From positions 1-64,000 of the forward strand of contig JAHRVG010000022.1 of NCBI GenBank assembly GCA_019090795.1: a DNA stretch of 64,000 bases, read 5' to 3'. How positions within the stretch are numbered: position 1 is the stretch's first letter; every line of letters begins with the position of its first letter. The position numbers were made by a program, and so were the translations under genes. The notes under the pieces are model-generated. The model saw only the letters and a program-made list of their open reading frames with translations. It did no database searches and was not told the DNA's origin. Below are positions 41,092 through 50,177 of the stretch, one piece after another. The stretch is from Paracoccaceae bacterium. GTDB lineage: Bacteria > Pseudomonadota > Alphaproteobacteria > Rhodobacterales > Rhodobacteraceae.

Positions 41092-43251
41092 ATGACCGTT
41101 GCAAGTTGCCCTGCCTGTGTTGCCATTCCCGAAGAACGGATTGCAAAAATCGCCGCAGATCAGGGCCGCAAACTGGCGTTTGCGATGCCTGATGTGCATT
41201 GCGCCGGGTGTATTGGCACGGTTGAAAAGGGCGCGATGGGGCTGGACGGTGTCAAGAGTGCGCGCCTGAATCTGACCCTGAAACGTCTTTACGTGGATGC
41301 GGACCCTGAACTGTCGGAACAAATCATCGACCAGTTAGCCTCTGTCGGCCATGTAGCACTGCCACTTGATAGCGATACGCTGCAATCGGGTAGTGATCCG
41401 GCAGGGCGCAAGCTGTTGCTGCGCCTCGGGGTGGCCTTTTTCGCGATGATGAACGTGATGCTGCTGTCGATTTCTGTTTGGGCAGGGGCAGAGGGCGAAA
41501 CCCGCAATTTCCTGCATTGGATTTCGGCCTTTATTGCCCTGCCCACGGTAGCATTTGCCGCCGTGCCTTTCTTTACCAGCGGTTGGGCAGCACTGCGGCA
41601 CGCCAAGCTGAATATGGACGTACCGATCTCGCTGGCGATTCTGCTGGCTACGGCCCTGTCGTTGTTTGAGACTTGGGTTGGGGGGGCGGAGGCCTATTTT
41701 GATGCGGCACTCAGCCTGACGTTTTTCCTGCTGTTAGGGCGCTACCTCAATCACCGTACCCGCATGGCGGCCCGCTCGGCGGCGCTGGAACTGGCAGCAC
41801 TTGAGGTCAAAACCGCGCTGTTGAAGGGCGCCGAGACCAAAGCAGTGCCGATTGCGGATTTGAAGCAGGGCGACATTGTTCTGGTGCAACCGGGCATGGC
41901 GGTGCCGGTGGATGGCACTGTTGTTTCCGGCACCAGCGATCTGAATAAATCCCTATTGACCGGCGAAACCCTGCCCGAGGCAGTGGCCCCCGGTGCAAGT
42001 GTTTACAGCGGCACCCTGAACTTGACCGGCCCCCTGGAAATCGAAATTACCGGTGACACCAATGACACCGTGCTGCGTCAGATCACCGAGTTGGTCAGCC
42101 TCGCAGAGGCAGCTAAATCGCGTTATACCGGCTTGGCCGAACGCGCGGCGGCGATCTATGCGCCAGTGGTGCATTTGGTGGCCTTTGCGGGGTTTGTAGG
42201 TTGGTATCTGGCTACTGGTGACATTCGCCACTCTTTGAATATTGCCGTTGCGGTGCTGATTATTACCTGCCCCTGTGCATTGGGTCTGGCGGTTCCTGCA
42301 GTGATGACCGCCACAGTCAGCCGCCTGTTTCAGGCCGGTGTGCTGGTCAAGGACGGCACCGCGATTGAGCGCCTGGCAGAAGTGCAGGCGGTGGTGTTTG
42401 ATAAAACCGGCACCCTGACCAAAGGCGAGGCCGAACTTGAATTGCAAACCGACCGTGACAGGCTTTCGCTGGCGGCAGGGTTAGCCGCTGCTAGTGCGCA
42501 TCCTTTGTCAAAAGCTGTTGTGCTAGCGGCACGCGAACGCGGTGTGCAGCCTGCTGAAGTTAGCGGAATTTCCGAGGTCGCAGGCAAAGGCATCGCCGGT
42601 GTTTTGAAGGGCCAGCCAATCCGTCTGGGTCGTGCTGAATGGCTGGGAACAGAGGCTGAAACGGGCAGGGGGGTGCAAAGCTGGTTACAGCTAGGTGATG
42701 CGCCTGCCGTACCGTTGTTTTTCACCGACCCGCCACGCTCGGATGCGGCCCAAACCGTCGCGGATTTGAAAAATACAGGCTTGCCGGTGTCGATGCTGTC
42801 GGGCGACCGGGCCGAGGTGGCAGAGCCGCTGGCTAAAAAGCTCGGCATTGCGACGGTCGCGGCTAGTGTTCTGCCCGAGGCCAAGCTGCGCATAATCGAG
42901 GCACAGGGGGACAAGACGCTGATGGTGGGCGATGGGCTGAATGATGCCGCCGCCATGAGTGGGGCCTTTGTGTCCATAGCCCCCGCCAGCGCCATCGACG
43001 CCACCCGCGCCACTGCCGATCTGATCCTGCTGGGCAATAACCTGACCGAAATTCCCCGCGCCATCCGTCTGGCACGACAAGCCCGTGCGCGGGTGCTGGA
43101 AAACTTCTCGATTGCCGCTATATACAACCTAGTCGCCATCCCGCTGGCCCTGTTGGGTTATGCCTCGCCCCTAGCGGCGGCAATTGCCATGTCGAGCAGC
43201 TCGATTTTGGTGTCGCTCAATGCCCTGCGCCTGCTGAGGAGCAAAACATGA
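41092..43251 (+). CDS. ccoI: copper-translocating P-type ATPase CcoI (FixI/RdxI)
   Basis: CAGCIGTVE, CPCALGLAVPA, FDKTGTLTKG, MVGDGLNDAAAM. Confidence 0.95.
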   Translation: MTVASCPACVAIPEERIAKIAADQGRKLAFAMPDVHCAGCIGTVEKGAMGLDGVKSARLNLTLKRLYVDADPELSEQIIDQLASVGHVALPLDSDTLQSGSDPAGRKLLLRLGVAFFAMMNVMLLSISVWAGAEGETRNFLHWISAFIALPTVAFAAVPFFTSGWAALRHAKLNMDVPISLAILLATALSLFETWVGGAEAYFDAALSLTFFLLLGRYLNHRTRMAARSAALELAALEVKTALLKGAETKAVPIADLKQGDIVLVQPGMAVPVDGTVVSGTSDLNKSLLTGETLPEAVAPGASVYSGTLNLTGPLEIEITGDTNDTVLRQITELVSLAEAAKSRYTGLAERAAAIYAPVVHLVAFAGFVGWYLATGDIRHSLNIAVAVLIITCPCALGLAVPAVMTATVSRLFQAGVLVKDGTAIERLAEVQAVVFDKTGTLTKGEAELELQTDRDRLSLAAGLAAASAHPLSKAVVLAARERGVQPAEVSGISEVAGKGIAGVLKGQPIRLGRAEWLGTEAETGRGVQSWLQLGDAPAVPLFFTDPPRSDAAQTVADLKNTGLPVSMLSGDRAEVAEPLAKKLGIATVAASVLPEAKLRIIEAQGDKTLMVGDGLNDAAAMSGAFVSIAPASAIDATRATADLILLGNNLTEIPRAIRLARQARARVLENFSIAAIYNLVAIPLALLGYASPLAAAIAMSSSSILVSLNALRLLRSKT

Positions 43252-43409
43252 CCGCCTTGCTGTATTTACTGCCGATTTCACTGGTGCTGGGCGGCGTCGG
43301 GTTGTTTGCGTTTTTCTGGACCATCAAGGCGGACCAGTATGACGATGCAAAGGGAAATGCGATGCGAATATTGTCAGATGAATATGACGACCACCCCAAG
43401 GAAGATTAA
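43248..43409 (+). CDS. ccoS: cbb3-type cytochrome oxidase assembly protein CcoS (53 aa, below ORF-track cutoff)
   Basis: MTALLYLLPISLVLGGVGLFAFFWTIKADQYDDAKGNAMRILSDEYDDHPKED; ATGA overlap with ccoI. Confidence 0.92.
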   Translation: MTALLYLLPISLVLGGVGLFAFFWTIKADQYDDAKGNAMRILSDEYDDHPKED

Positions 43410-43512
43410 GGAACCTATACGCTCCGCGTGGGAATAATTGCTGAATGAAGAGGCTAAAAAGGCTGCTGAACGCCCCTTGTCAGTGACTAAACCCGTGTCA
43501 AAAGTAGATAGC

Positions 43513-43526
43513 TTGATTTAAATCAA
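43513..43526. promoter_or_regulatory. FNR/FnrL box upstream of ior-kor operon
   Basis: TTGAT-TTAA-ATCAA, exact consensus, about 78 nt upstream of the iorA ATG. Confidence 0.9.
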
Positions 43527-43603
43527 TGTTACAAGATCCTCTGTTCGGTAACGAAGTGGTAACGCTTTAGATTTCCGATTTTGACGTTGAGCAGGGGAAA
43601 GAT

Positions 43604-45409
43604 ATGAACGAAGCTGTGAAGGTTGCATCGCAGGATGCGGCTTTGAAACCGGTGGCGGGGCCTTTCACCGGAAACGAAGCGATCGCGCGAGGCGTTTGGG
43701 AGGCAGGGGTTAAAGTTGCTGCTGCCTACCCCGGTACTCCCAGCACCGAAATCATGGAAAGCGTGTCGAAATATCCGGCAGCGGATTTGCACGCCCAGTG
43801 GTCTACCAACGAAAAAACAGCGCTGGACGTGGCGATTGGGGCTTCTTTTGCTGGCGTTCGCGCCTTTGCCGCAATGAAGCATGTGGGCCTGAATGTGGCC
43901 GCCGATGCATTGATGTCGTTTTCCTATATCGGGGTGAATGCAGGTTTGGTGATAGTGGTCTGCGATGATCCGGGGATCCATTCCTCGCAGAATGAACAAG
44001 ACACACGCATTTTTGCCAGCTTTGCCCAAGTGCCGGTGATTGAGCCGTCTGACGGGCAAGAAGCACTCGATTTCACCAAATATGCGTTTGAATTGTCCGA
44101 AAAATTCGACACGCCGGTGATCGTGCGCGCGACGACCCGCCTGTCGCATACAAGGTCCGAAGTCAAAGTGGGCGCTAGGCAGGATATTCAGCCGCGCGCA
44201 TTTAACGAGAACCCGTCCAAGAACGTGATGATCCCGAGCAACGCCCGCAACCAGCATCCCAAAGTTCTGGAGCGCGAGGCTCTGGTGGCCGAGGAGTTGG
44301 CAAGCAGCCCGTTGAACAAGGTCGAAATCAATGACACTTCGGTCGGTGTGATCACCATGGGCCTGTCTTACGTCTATGTTAAAGAAGTTTACCCAGAGGC
44401 CAGCGTGTTGAAACTGGCCTCCAGTTATCCTTTGTCCGAACGTCTGGTGCGCGATTTTTGCGATCAGGTAGACAGGGTGATTGTGGTCGAGGAGCTGGAA
44501 CCGGTTGTTGAAAACGCGCTCAAGGTCATGGGGATCAGGGTTGAAGGTAAATCCCTGTTTCCGCGCGTTGGCGAGTTTTCACCTGAGGTGGTACGCGACG
44601 GTTTTGTGAACGCCGGGCTGTTGCCAGAGAAGATCCGCAAGGGCAATTTTGATTTTGCACCGATGGTCCGTCCACCGGTTTTGTGTTCTGGATGCCCGCA
44701 CACCAGTTGTTTCATGGCGTTGCGCGCGCTGGATGGCCGCGTTGCCGGTGACATCGGGTGTTATACACTGTCGGTGGTCGAGCCGTTGAAATCCATGGAT
44801 ACATGCGTTTCCATGGGGTCTAGTATTGCTAACGCGGTGGGAATGGCCAAGGCAGGAACGCAAACCAAGCCGATCATTGCCACCATTGGCGACAGTACGT
44901 TTCTGCACTCGGGCATTCCGCCCCTGATCGACGCGGTTTACAATCAGGCCAATATCACCGTGTTCCTGCTAGACAACCACATCACCGCGATGACGGGTGG
45001 GCAGGATCACCCCGGCACCGGCAAAACCCTGCGCGGCGAGGAAACAGCGCGGGTGGATTTTGTCAAACTGATCAAGGCTCTGGGTGTCGAGTGGTGTGAG
45101 ACCGTCGATAGCTATGATATGGCCAGCATGTACCAGTCCCTGCGCGAGGCGGTTGAATTCAAGGGCGTTTCGGTTGTGATCTCGGATCGGCCTTGTGTGC
45201 TGGATCCGCAGAAAATCAAGGGGGATCCTTTCAAGGTTGACCAGAACAAATGTGTTGCCTGCCAATCTTGCATGAATCTGGGCTGTCCGGCCCTGACCTG
45301 GTCGAGCGGTTGGCACGAGGGTCGTCACAAAGTTGAAATCAATCCCGAGTCTTGCATGGGCTGCAGCATCTGCGCGCAGATCTGCCCGACCGACAGCATT
45401 GCGCTTTGA
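43604..45409 (+). CDS. iorA: indolepyruvate ferredoxin oxidoreductase alpha subunit
   Basis: YPGTPSTEIMESV, CSGCPHTSCFMALRALDGRVAGDIGCYTL, TPP motif GDSTFLHSG...LLDNHITAMTGGQ, C-terminal 2[4Fe-4S]. Confidence 0.93.
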   Translation: MNEAVKVASQDAALKPVAGPFTGNEAIARGVWEAGVKVAAAYPGTPSTEIMESVSKYPAADLHAQWSTNEKTALDVAIGASFAGVRAFAAMKHVGLNVAADALMSFSYIGVNAGLVIVVCDDPGIHSSQNEQDTRIFASFAQVPVIEPSDGQEALDFTKYAFELSEKFDTPVIVRATTRLSHTRSEVKVGARQDIQPRAFNENPSKNVMIPSNARNQHPKVLEREALVAEELASSPLNKVEINDTSVGVITMGLSYVYVKEVYPEASVLKLASSYPLSERLVRDFCDQVDRVIVVEELEPVVENALKVMGIRVEGKSLFPRVGEFSPEVVRDGFVNAGLLPEKIRKGNFDFAPMVRPPVLCSGCPHTSCFMALRALDGRVAGDIGCYTLSVVEPLKSMDTCVSMGSSIANAVGMAKAGTQTKPIIATIGDSTFLHSGIPPLIDAVYNQANITVFLLDNHITAMTGGQDHPGTGKTLRGEETARVDFVKLIKALGVEWCETVDSYDMASMYQSLREAVEFKGVSVVISDRPCVLDPQKIKGDPFKVDQNKCVACQSCMNLGCPALTWSSGWHEGRHKVEINPESCMGCSICAQICPTDSIAL

Positions 45410-45418
45410 GGAATTACC

Positions 45419-46309
45419 ATGGTTGAAAAAAGGAACGGGCCGACGAATGTTTTGATCGTTGGCGTTGGCGGGCAGGGTGTGATCATGGTTTCCAAGGTTT
45501 TGGCGCAATTGTGCCAAAACCACGGCTATGAGGTAAAGCAATCCGAGGTCCACGGCATGGCCAAACGCGGTGGTGGCGTTTTCAGCCATGTGCGCTACGG
45601 TTCTGCGGTCTGGTCGCCCACCATCCCCGAGGGTGAGGCCGATGTGCTGCTGGCGCTGGAATGGGCCGAGGCGCTGCGCTGGATCAATTTTATGAACCCG
45701 GACACCGGCACCTTTATCGCCGATACCCAACGCATTGTGCCCCCCTTTGCGTGCCGCGCGCGCGGGCGCGGTGAAGAAGCAGGCTATGCGCCGCAAACGC
45801 CCGAGGAAATCATGGCGCAGGTGCGGGCGGGCTATGCCATTGACGCGACATCAATGGCCGAGGATCTGGGCAACTTGAAAGCGGCCAATACGGTGTTGCT
45901 GGGGGCCTTGTCGACCACGCTGGAATTTCCGGTTGAAGACTGGCTGGAAGTGATCCGCGGGTTCGTGCCCCCCCATTCCATCGACATCAATATGGCTGCT
46001 TTTGCCGCGGGTCGCGAATGGGCGCAAGCGGGTGATAAGCGGGTGGAGGAGAGCGCCAAAGGCCTGCACAAGGCAGATGTGGAACTGCAACAGCAGGTGA
46101 TCACCAAGCTGGAAATCACCGAGGAGTGGTGCAAAGGCTGCGATATCTGCGTCAAAATGTGCCCCGAGCGCTGTTTGCGTTTGAACGAACAACTGGTCGC
46201 AGAACTGCCGGACCCCAGTAAATGCACCGGCTGTCGTATGTGCGAATGGTTGTGCCCCGATTTTGCGATCAAAATCACCAACACCCCTGTTCTGGAGGCC
46301 GCTGAATAA
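45419..46309 (+). CDS. iorB: indolepyruvate ferredoxin oxidoreductase beta subunit fused to 2[4Fe-4S] ferredoxin domain
   Basis: GVGGQGVIMVSKVLAQ...EVHGMAKRGGGVFSHVRYG then CKGCDICVKMCPERC...CTGCRMCEWLCPDFAI. Confidence 0.9.
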   Translation: MVEKRNGPTNVLIVGVGGQGVIMVSKVLAQLCQNHGYEVKQSEVHGMAKRGGGVFSHVRYGSAVWSPTIPEGEADVLLALEWAEALRWINFMNPDTGTFIADTQRIVPPFACRARGRGEEAGYAPQTPEEIMAQVRAGYAIDATSMAEDLGNLKAANTVLLGALSTTLEFPVEDWLEVIRGFVPPHSIDINMAAFAAGREWAQAGDKRVEESAKGLHKADVELQQQVITKLEITEEWCKGCDICVKMCPERCLRLNEQLVAELPDPSKCTGCRMCEWLCPDFAIKITNTPVLEAAE

Positions 46310-47439
46310 TGGCAAATCGTGTTAACTTGCAGGGCAATCAGGCCTGCGCGCTCGGCGCAATCGCGGCGGGGTGTACCTTCTATGGGGGTTACCCGATTAC
46401 GCCTTCCTCTGAGGTGGCCGAGGCCATGGCGCGCGAGCTGCCCAAGGTCGGCGGTACTTTTATCCAGATGGAAGACGAGATCGCCTCGATGGGGGCCGTT
46501 GTGGGCGCCTCCATGGGCGGGGTCAAAGCAATGACGGCCACTTCCGGTCCCGGCTTTTCGTTGAAACAGGAAAATCTGGGATATGCATGCGGTGCGGAAA
46601 TTCCCTGTGTGATTGTGAATGTGATGCGGGGCGGTCCAAGCACGGGGATGCCGACGCGCCCTGCGCAGGGCGATGTGATGCAGGCCCGCTGGGGCACCCA
46701 CGGGGATCACCCGATTATTGTGCTGACACCTGCGTCGGTAAGCGAGTGTTACACCGAAACCATCCGCGCCTTTGATTTGACGGAACAGTTGCGCGTGCCG
46801 GTGATTGTGCTGATTGATGAGGTCATAGGCCATTTGGTTGAGACCGTTGATCTGGATGATCTGACGCCCCAAACCACGGTGTCGCGCAAGTTTGCCGACA
46901 CTCCGGTTGAGGGATTTGAACCCTACGCGGTGACCGAGGATATGATCCCGCCGTTTCCACGTCCCGGTGATGGCTATCGCAGCCATACAACCGGGCTGAC
47001 CCATATGCCCAACGGCTTTCCAACGCAAAACCCCGCCAAGGCAGAGGCAGCGTTGACGCGCACCACGGATAAGCTGGTATTGCACAAAGATCTGATTGAA
47101 TTCTGTCAGTTGATCGAATGCGCGGGGGCTGATCTGGTGATTGTCGCGATTGGCATTTCCGCGCGGGCCGCTGAACAGGCAGTGAGGGATCTGCGTGGCC
47201 AAGGCGTCAATGTGGGGTTGTTTCGACCTCTGACGCTGTGGCCATTCCCGGAGACTACGCTGAAAGCAGCGGTACAGGGGGCCAAAGCGGTGCTGGTTCC
47301 CGAAATGAACCAAGGCCAGATGGTGCTGGAGGTCGAACGTCTGATGGCGGGGGATTTACCGGTACATGCTCTGAATAAAATTGACGGCGAGGCGATTACA
47401 CCCTCCGAGATTGCCGCCAAAGTAAAAGAGGTGCTGTGA
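46309..47439 (+). CDS. korA: 2-oxoacid:ferredoxin oxidoreductase alpha subunit (KorA-like)
   Basis: GGYPITPSSEVAEAMARELPKVGGTFIQMEDEIASMGAVVGAS, ATSGPGFSLKQENLGYA. Confidence 0.9.
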   Translation: MANRVNLQGNQACALGAIAAGCTFYGGYPITPSSEVAEAMARELPKVGGTFIQMEDEIASMGAVVGASMGGVKAMTATSGPGFSLKQENLGYACGAEIPCVIVNVMRGGPSTGMPTRPAQGDVMQARWGTHGDHPIIVLTPASVSECYTETIRAFDLTEQLRVPVIVLIDEVIGHLVETVDLDDLTPQTTVSRKFADTPVEGFEPYAVTEDMIPPFPRPGDGYRSHTTGLTHMPNGFPTQNPAKAEAALTRTTDKLVLHKDLIEFCQLIECAGADLVIVAIGISARAAEQAVRDLRGQGVNVGLFRPLTLWPFPETTLKAAVQGAKAVLVPEMNQGQMVLEVERLMAGDLPVHALNKIDGEAITPSEIAAKVKEVL

Positions 47440-48290
47440 TGAAAGATCTGGAACCGGAAACTCCGTTTGAGATAAACGACTATATCCGTCTGGAACAAAT
47501 GCCGCATTTCCTGTGCCCTGGTTGTGGCCATGGTATTGCCCTGCGCGCGCTGCTTTGGGCGGTGCACGAATTGCAAATCGACAAGGACAAGCTGGCGGTA
47601 GTGTCCGGCATCGGCTGTTCCGGTCGGCTGAGCGCCTATATTGACGCCAATACCTTTCACACCACCCACGGGCGACCACTGGCCTTTGCTACCGGTCTGG
47701 CCTTGGCGCGCCCTGATTTGCATGTGATCGTGATTACCGGTGATGGCGACAGTCTGGCGATTGGCGGCAACCACCTGATTCACGCCTGTCGGCGCAACCT
47801 GAATCTGACCTGTATGATGCTGAACAATGAAATCTATGGCATGACAGGGGGGCAGGTGTCACCGACGACCAGCTCCAACCGCTACACCACCACCACGCCT
47901 GCGGGCAACACAGAACCGGTGTTCGACGCCTGTGCCCTGGCAAGCGCGGCGGGGGCTAGTTTTGTGGGGCGCGAGGTAACCATGCAGGTGACGGGCCTGA
48001 AAAATCTGATGCGCGGTGCAATCGAGCATCACGGATTTTCCTTTGTCGAGGTGATTTCCGATTGTACCGAAATTTATGGGCGCAAGAATGATCTGGGCAT
48101 GTCTCCGGAAATGATGCTGAGCCAAAAGGCCACCATGCGCCCCGAAGCCTATCGCAATACGGTGGATGTGCCGTTTCGACCCAACGCGCTGGAATGCGGG
48201 GTTCTGACACAAAAAGACCGCCCCGAGTACGGCAGTGCCTACCGTGAAATGACCGCAAACTTGCGCGCTAAAGGGAAACAGCATGGATGA
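47436..48290 (+). CDS. korB: 2-oxoacid:ferredoxin oxidoreductase beta subunit (KorB-like, TPP-binding)
   Basis: CPGCGHGIALRALLWAVHEL, GIGCSGR, ITGDGDSLAIGGNHLIHACRRNLNLTCMMLNNEIYGMTGGQVSPTT. Confidence 0.9.
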   Translation: MMKDLEPETPFEINDYIRLEQMPHFLCPGCGHGIALRALLWAVHELQIDKDKLAVVSGIGCSGRLSAYIDANTFHTTHGRPLAFATGLALARPDLHVIVITGDGDSLAIGGNHLIHACRRNLNLTCMMLNNEIYGMTGGQVSPTTSSNRYTTTTPAGNTEPVFDACALASAAGASFVGREVTMQVTGLKNLMRGAIEHHGFSFVEVISDCTEIYGRKNDLGMSPEMMLSQKATMRPEAYRNTVDVPFRPNALECGVLTQKDRPEYGSAYREMTANLRAKGKQHG

Positions 48291-48819
48291 TTTCGAAGTC
48301 CGCTTTAGCGGTAGTGGCGGGCAGGGCCTGATCCTGTCGGCCAAGTTCCTGTCCGCGGCACTGGTGGCCGAGGGTTTTTCTGTGGCGCAGTCGCAAAGCT
48401 ATGAGCCGGTATCGCGCGGCGGGTTGAGCCGTTCCGATCTGGTGGTCAGCAAGGGGCAGGCGGCCTTTCCGCTCAGTCGGGGGCTTGATTATCTGTTGAT
48501 CCTTGACGGGGCTGCGGCGCAGGCCAGCAATGATTTGCTGGGCAAAGACAGTCTGGTGATGGTAGATAGCGAATTGGTGCCAGAACCGCCCAAGGGTGCG
48601 TTTAGGGTGCTGAATCTACCCTTTGCGGAAACCGCCCGAAAACTGGGCAATAAAAGGGTGGCAAATATTGTGGCACTCAGTGCCCTTGTCGCCTGCTCCG
48701 GTATTTGCAAGCTGGAAACGCTGGAACAGATTGTACGCGGCAAAACCCCGCCCAAGTTCGCAACGCTGAATTTGGAGGCTTTCGAGGCTGGCTGTGCTCT
48801 GGGGGTGCAGGGGGCTTAG
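48283..48819 (+). CDS. korC: 2-oxoacid:acceptor oxidoreductase gamma subunit (KorC-like)
   Basis: FSGSGGQGLILSAKFLSAALVAEGFSVAQSQSYEPVSRGGLSRSDLVVS. Confidence 0.9.
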   Translation: MDDFEVRFSGSGGQGLILSAKFLSAALVAEGFSVAQSQSYEPVSRGGLSRSDLVVSKGQAAFPLSRGLDYLLILDGAAAQASNDLLGKDSLVMVDSELVPEPPKGAFRVLNLPFAETARKLGNKRVANIVALSALVACSGICKLETLEQIVRGKTPPKFATLNLEAFEAGCALGVQGA

Positions 48820-48902
48820 ATCGGTTCCGGTTAACCTTGATATGGCATTGCCTGTTTCAACCGCTCTTGGGGTTTCTGGTTCTACTGCAATCCCGATTTC
48901 CC

Positions 48903-48934
48903 AAAAAAAGAGGCCGAGCACGAAGCTCGGCCTT
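48903..48934 (-). terminator. intrinsic terminator, best oriented for the LysR transcript (possibly bidirectional)
   Basis: AGGCCGAGC-ACGAA-GCTCGGCCT; A7 on + strand becomes the U-tract on - strand. Confidence 0.75.
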
Positions 48935-49119
48935 AAGTCCAACAGGGAGGTGAAGAAGAACGAGAGCGTTAGCTCTACCGTCCACCTTCAAGAGTAAGAT
49001 ATATCCTGTAGGCGTTAACAACAAGTGTAAAAAGGTCACAGTAGTTGCATATCCGCTATGATCCTAGCGCATAACACAAGTATGTGATGGGATATTTCTG
49101 ATGTAAGCGGCTGGAATTA

Positions 49120-50016
49120 TTAGCTTACATTCTGACTTTGTCTATCCATTTTGATTTCCTCTAGCACAAAATCACGAAACACTGCAACACGTTTAGAGTG
49201 TCGTAATTCTGCTGGATAGGCCAGATAGACCGGTATTTCCTGACTTTCTTCGTTCGGCAGCACCCGAACCAGCTGAGGGGTGTCTGCTGCAACATAGTCC
49301 GGCAGCATACCGATACCCACGTCATGCAACACTGCGCGCAGCACACCGAAGTAATTGTTCACCGTCAGATGCGAGATATGTTCGTTCTTGAGCAGAGGGG
49401 CAATCCATGTAATCCCGGCGCTGACTTGCGGGCTGGTCAGGTTTTGGCTGACAATCCGGTGAGAACGCAGATCGTCAAAATTTTCGGGAACCCCGAAGTG
49501 GTCTAGATAGGACTGGCTGGCATAAAGGCGCATGTTCACCGTCATCAACCTGCGACGTACCAGATCGGCCTGGCTCGGTTCTTTCATGCGGATCGCTACA
49601 TCGGCCTCGCGCATCGGCAGATCGAGCAGGCGCTCTTCAAGTGCGAGGTCGATTTTTAGGTCAGGGTATTTGTCATATAAACGCCCCAGACGGGGGGCCA
49701 GCCACAAAGAACCAAAGCCGACAGTGGTCGTGACCTTGATTTCGCCAAAAACGCCATCTTTGCTGTCGCGAATGCGCGCCTCGGTGGAGTCGAGCTGGAT
49801 ATTCATCACTTTTGTGGCTTCGAACAATAATTCGCCCTGTTCGGTCAAAATCAACCCCCGCGCGTGACGGTGGAACAGGGTTGCCGAGAGACTGTCTTCC
49901 AAGGCCCGGATTTGCCGGCTGACTGCGGATTGCGATAAATGCAAGGTTTCCCCCGCGTGGGTCAGACTGCCGGCATCGGCAACCGCATGAAAAATGCGTA
50001 GTTTATCCCAATCCAT
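49120..50016 (-). CDS. LysR family transcriptional regulator
   Basis: N-terminal wHTH MDWDKLRIFHAVADAGSLTHAGETLHLSQSAVSRQIRALEDSL. Confidence 0.95.
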   Translation of the reverse strand: MDWDKLRIFHAVADAGSLTHAGETLHLSQSAVSRQIRALEDSLSATLFHRHARGLILTEQGELLFEATKVMNIQLDSTEARIRDSKDGVFGEIKVTTTVGFGSLWLAPRLGRLYDKYPDLKIDLALEERLLDLPMREADVAIRMKEPSQADLVRRRLMTVNMRLYASQSYLDHFGVPENFDDLRSHRIVSQNLTSPQVSAGITWIAPLLKNEHISHLTVNNYFGVLRAVLHDVGIGMLPDYVAADTPQLVRVLPNEESQEIPVYLAYPAELRHSKRVAVFRDFVLEEIKMDRQSQNVS

Positions 50017-50122
50017 GATATACTCCCCCTAGCCTCAGGTTGTCCCTGATTGTGCCTATGAAGAGTAACCTAAGTGCGCGGCGAGAAAATTTCAATCAAA
50101 AGCAGATAAATATTACCCCCTT

Positions 50123-50147
50123 GTTAGGTCAGAAATTGTGACCTAAC
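50123..50147. promoter_or_regulatory. palindromic operator-like element in lysR/ior intergenic region
   Basis: GTTAGGTCA-GAAATTG-TGACCTAAC, 9-bp perfect arms. Confidence 0.7.
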
Positions 50148-50177
50148 ATGCGGCCAAGCCCGAAAAATGGAGGAATC

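Noticed and set aside
45832-47313. 493-aa minus-strand ORF
   Set aside because: Antisense shadow of iorB/korA; composition (His/Arg/Gln-rich) is typical of reverse-frame translation in GC-rich DNA.
49101-49130. ATGTAAGC...GCTTACAT inverted repeat around the lysR stop codon
   Set aside because: Long AT-rich 14-nt loop and no T-tract; a better terminator lies at 48903-48934.
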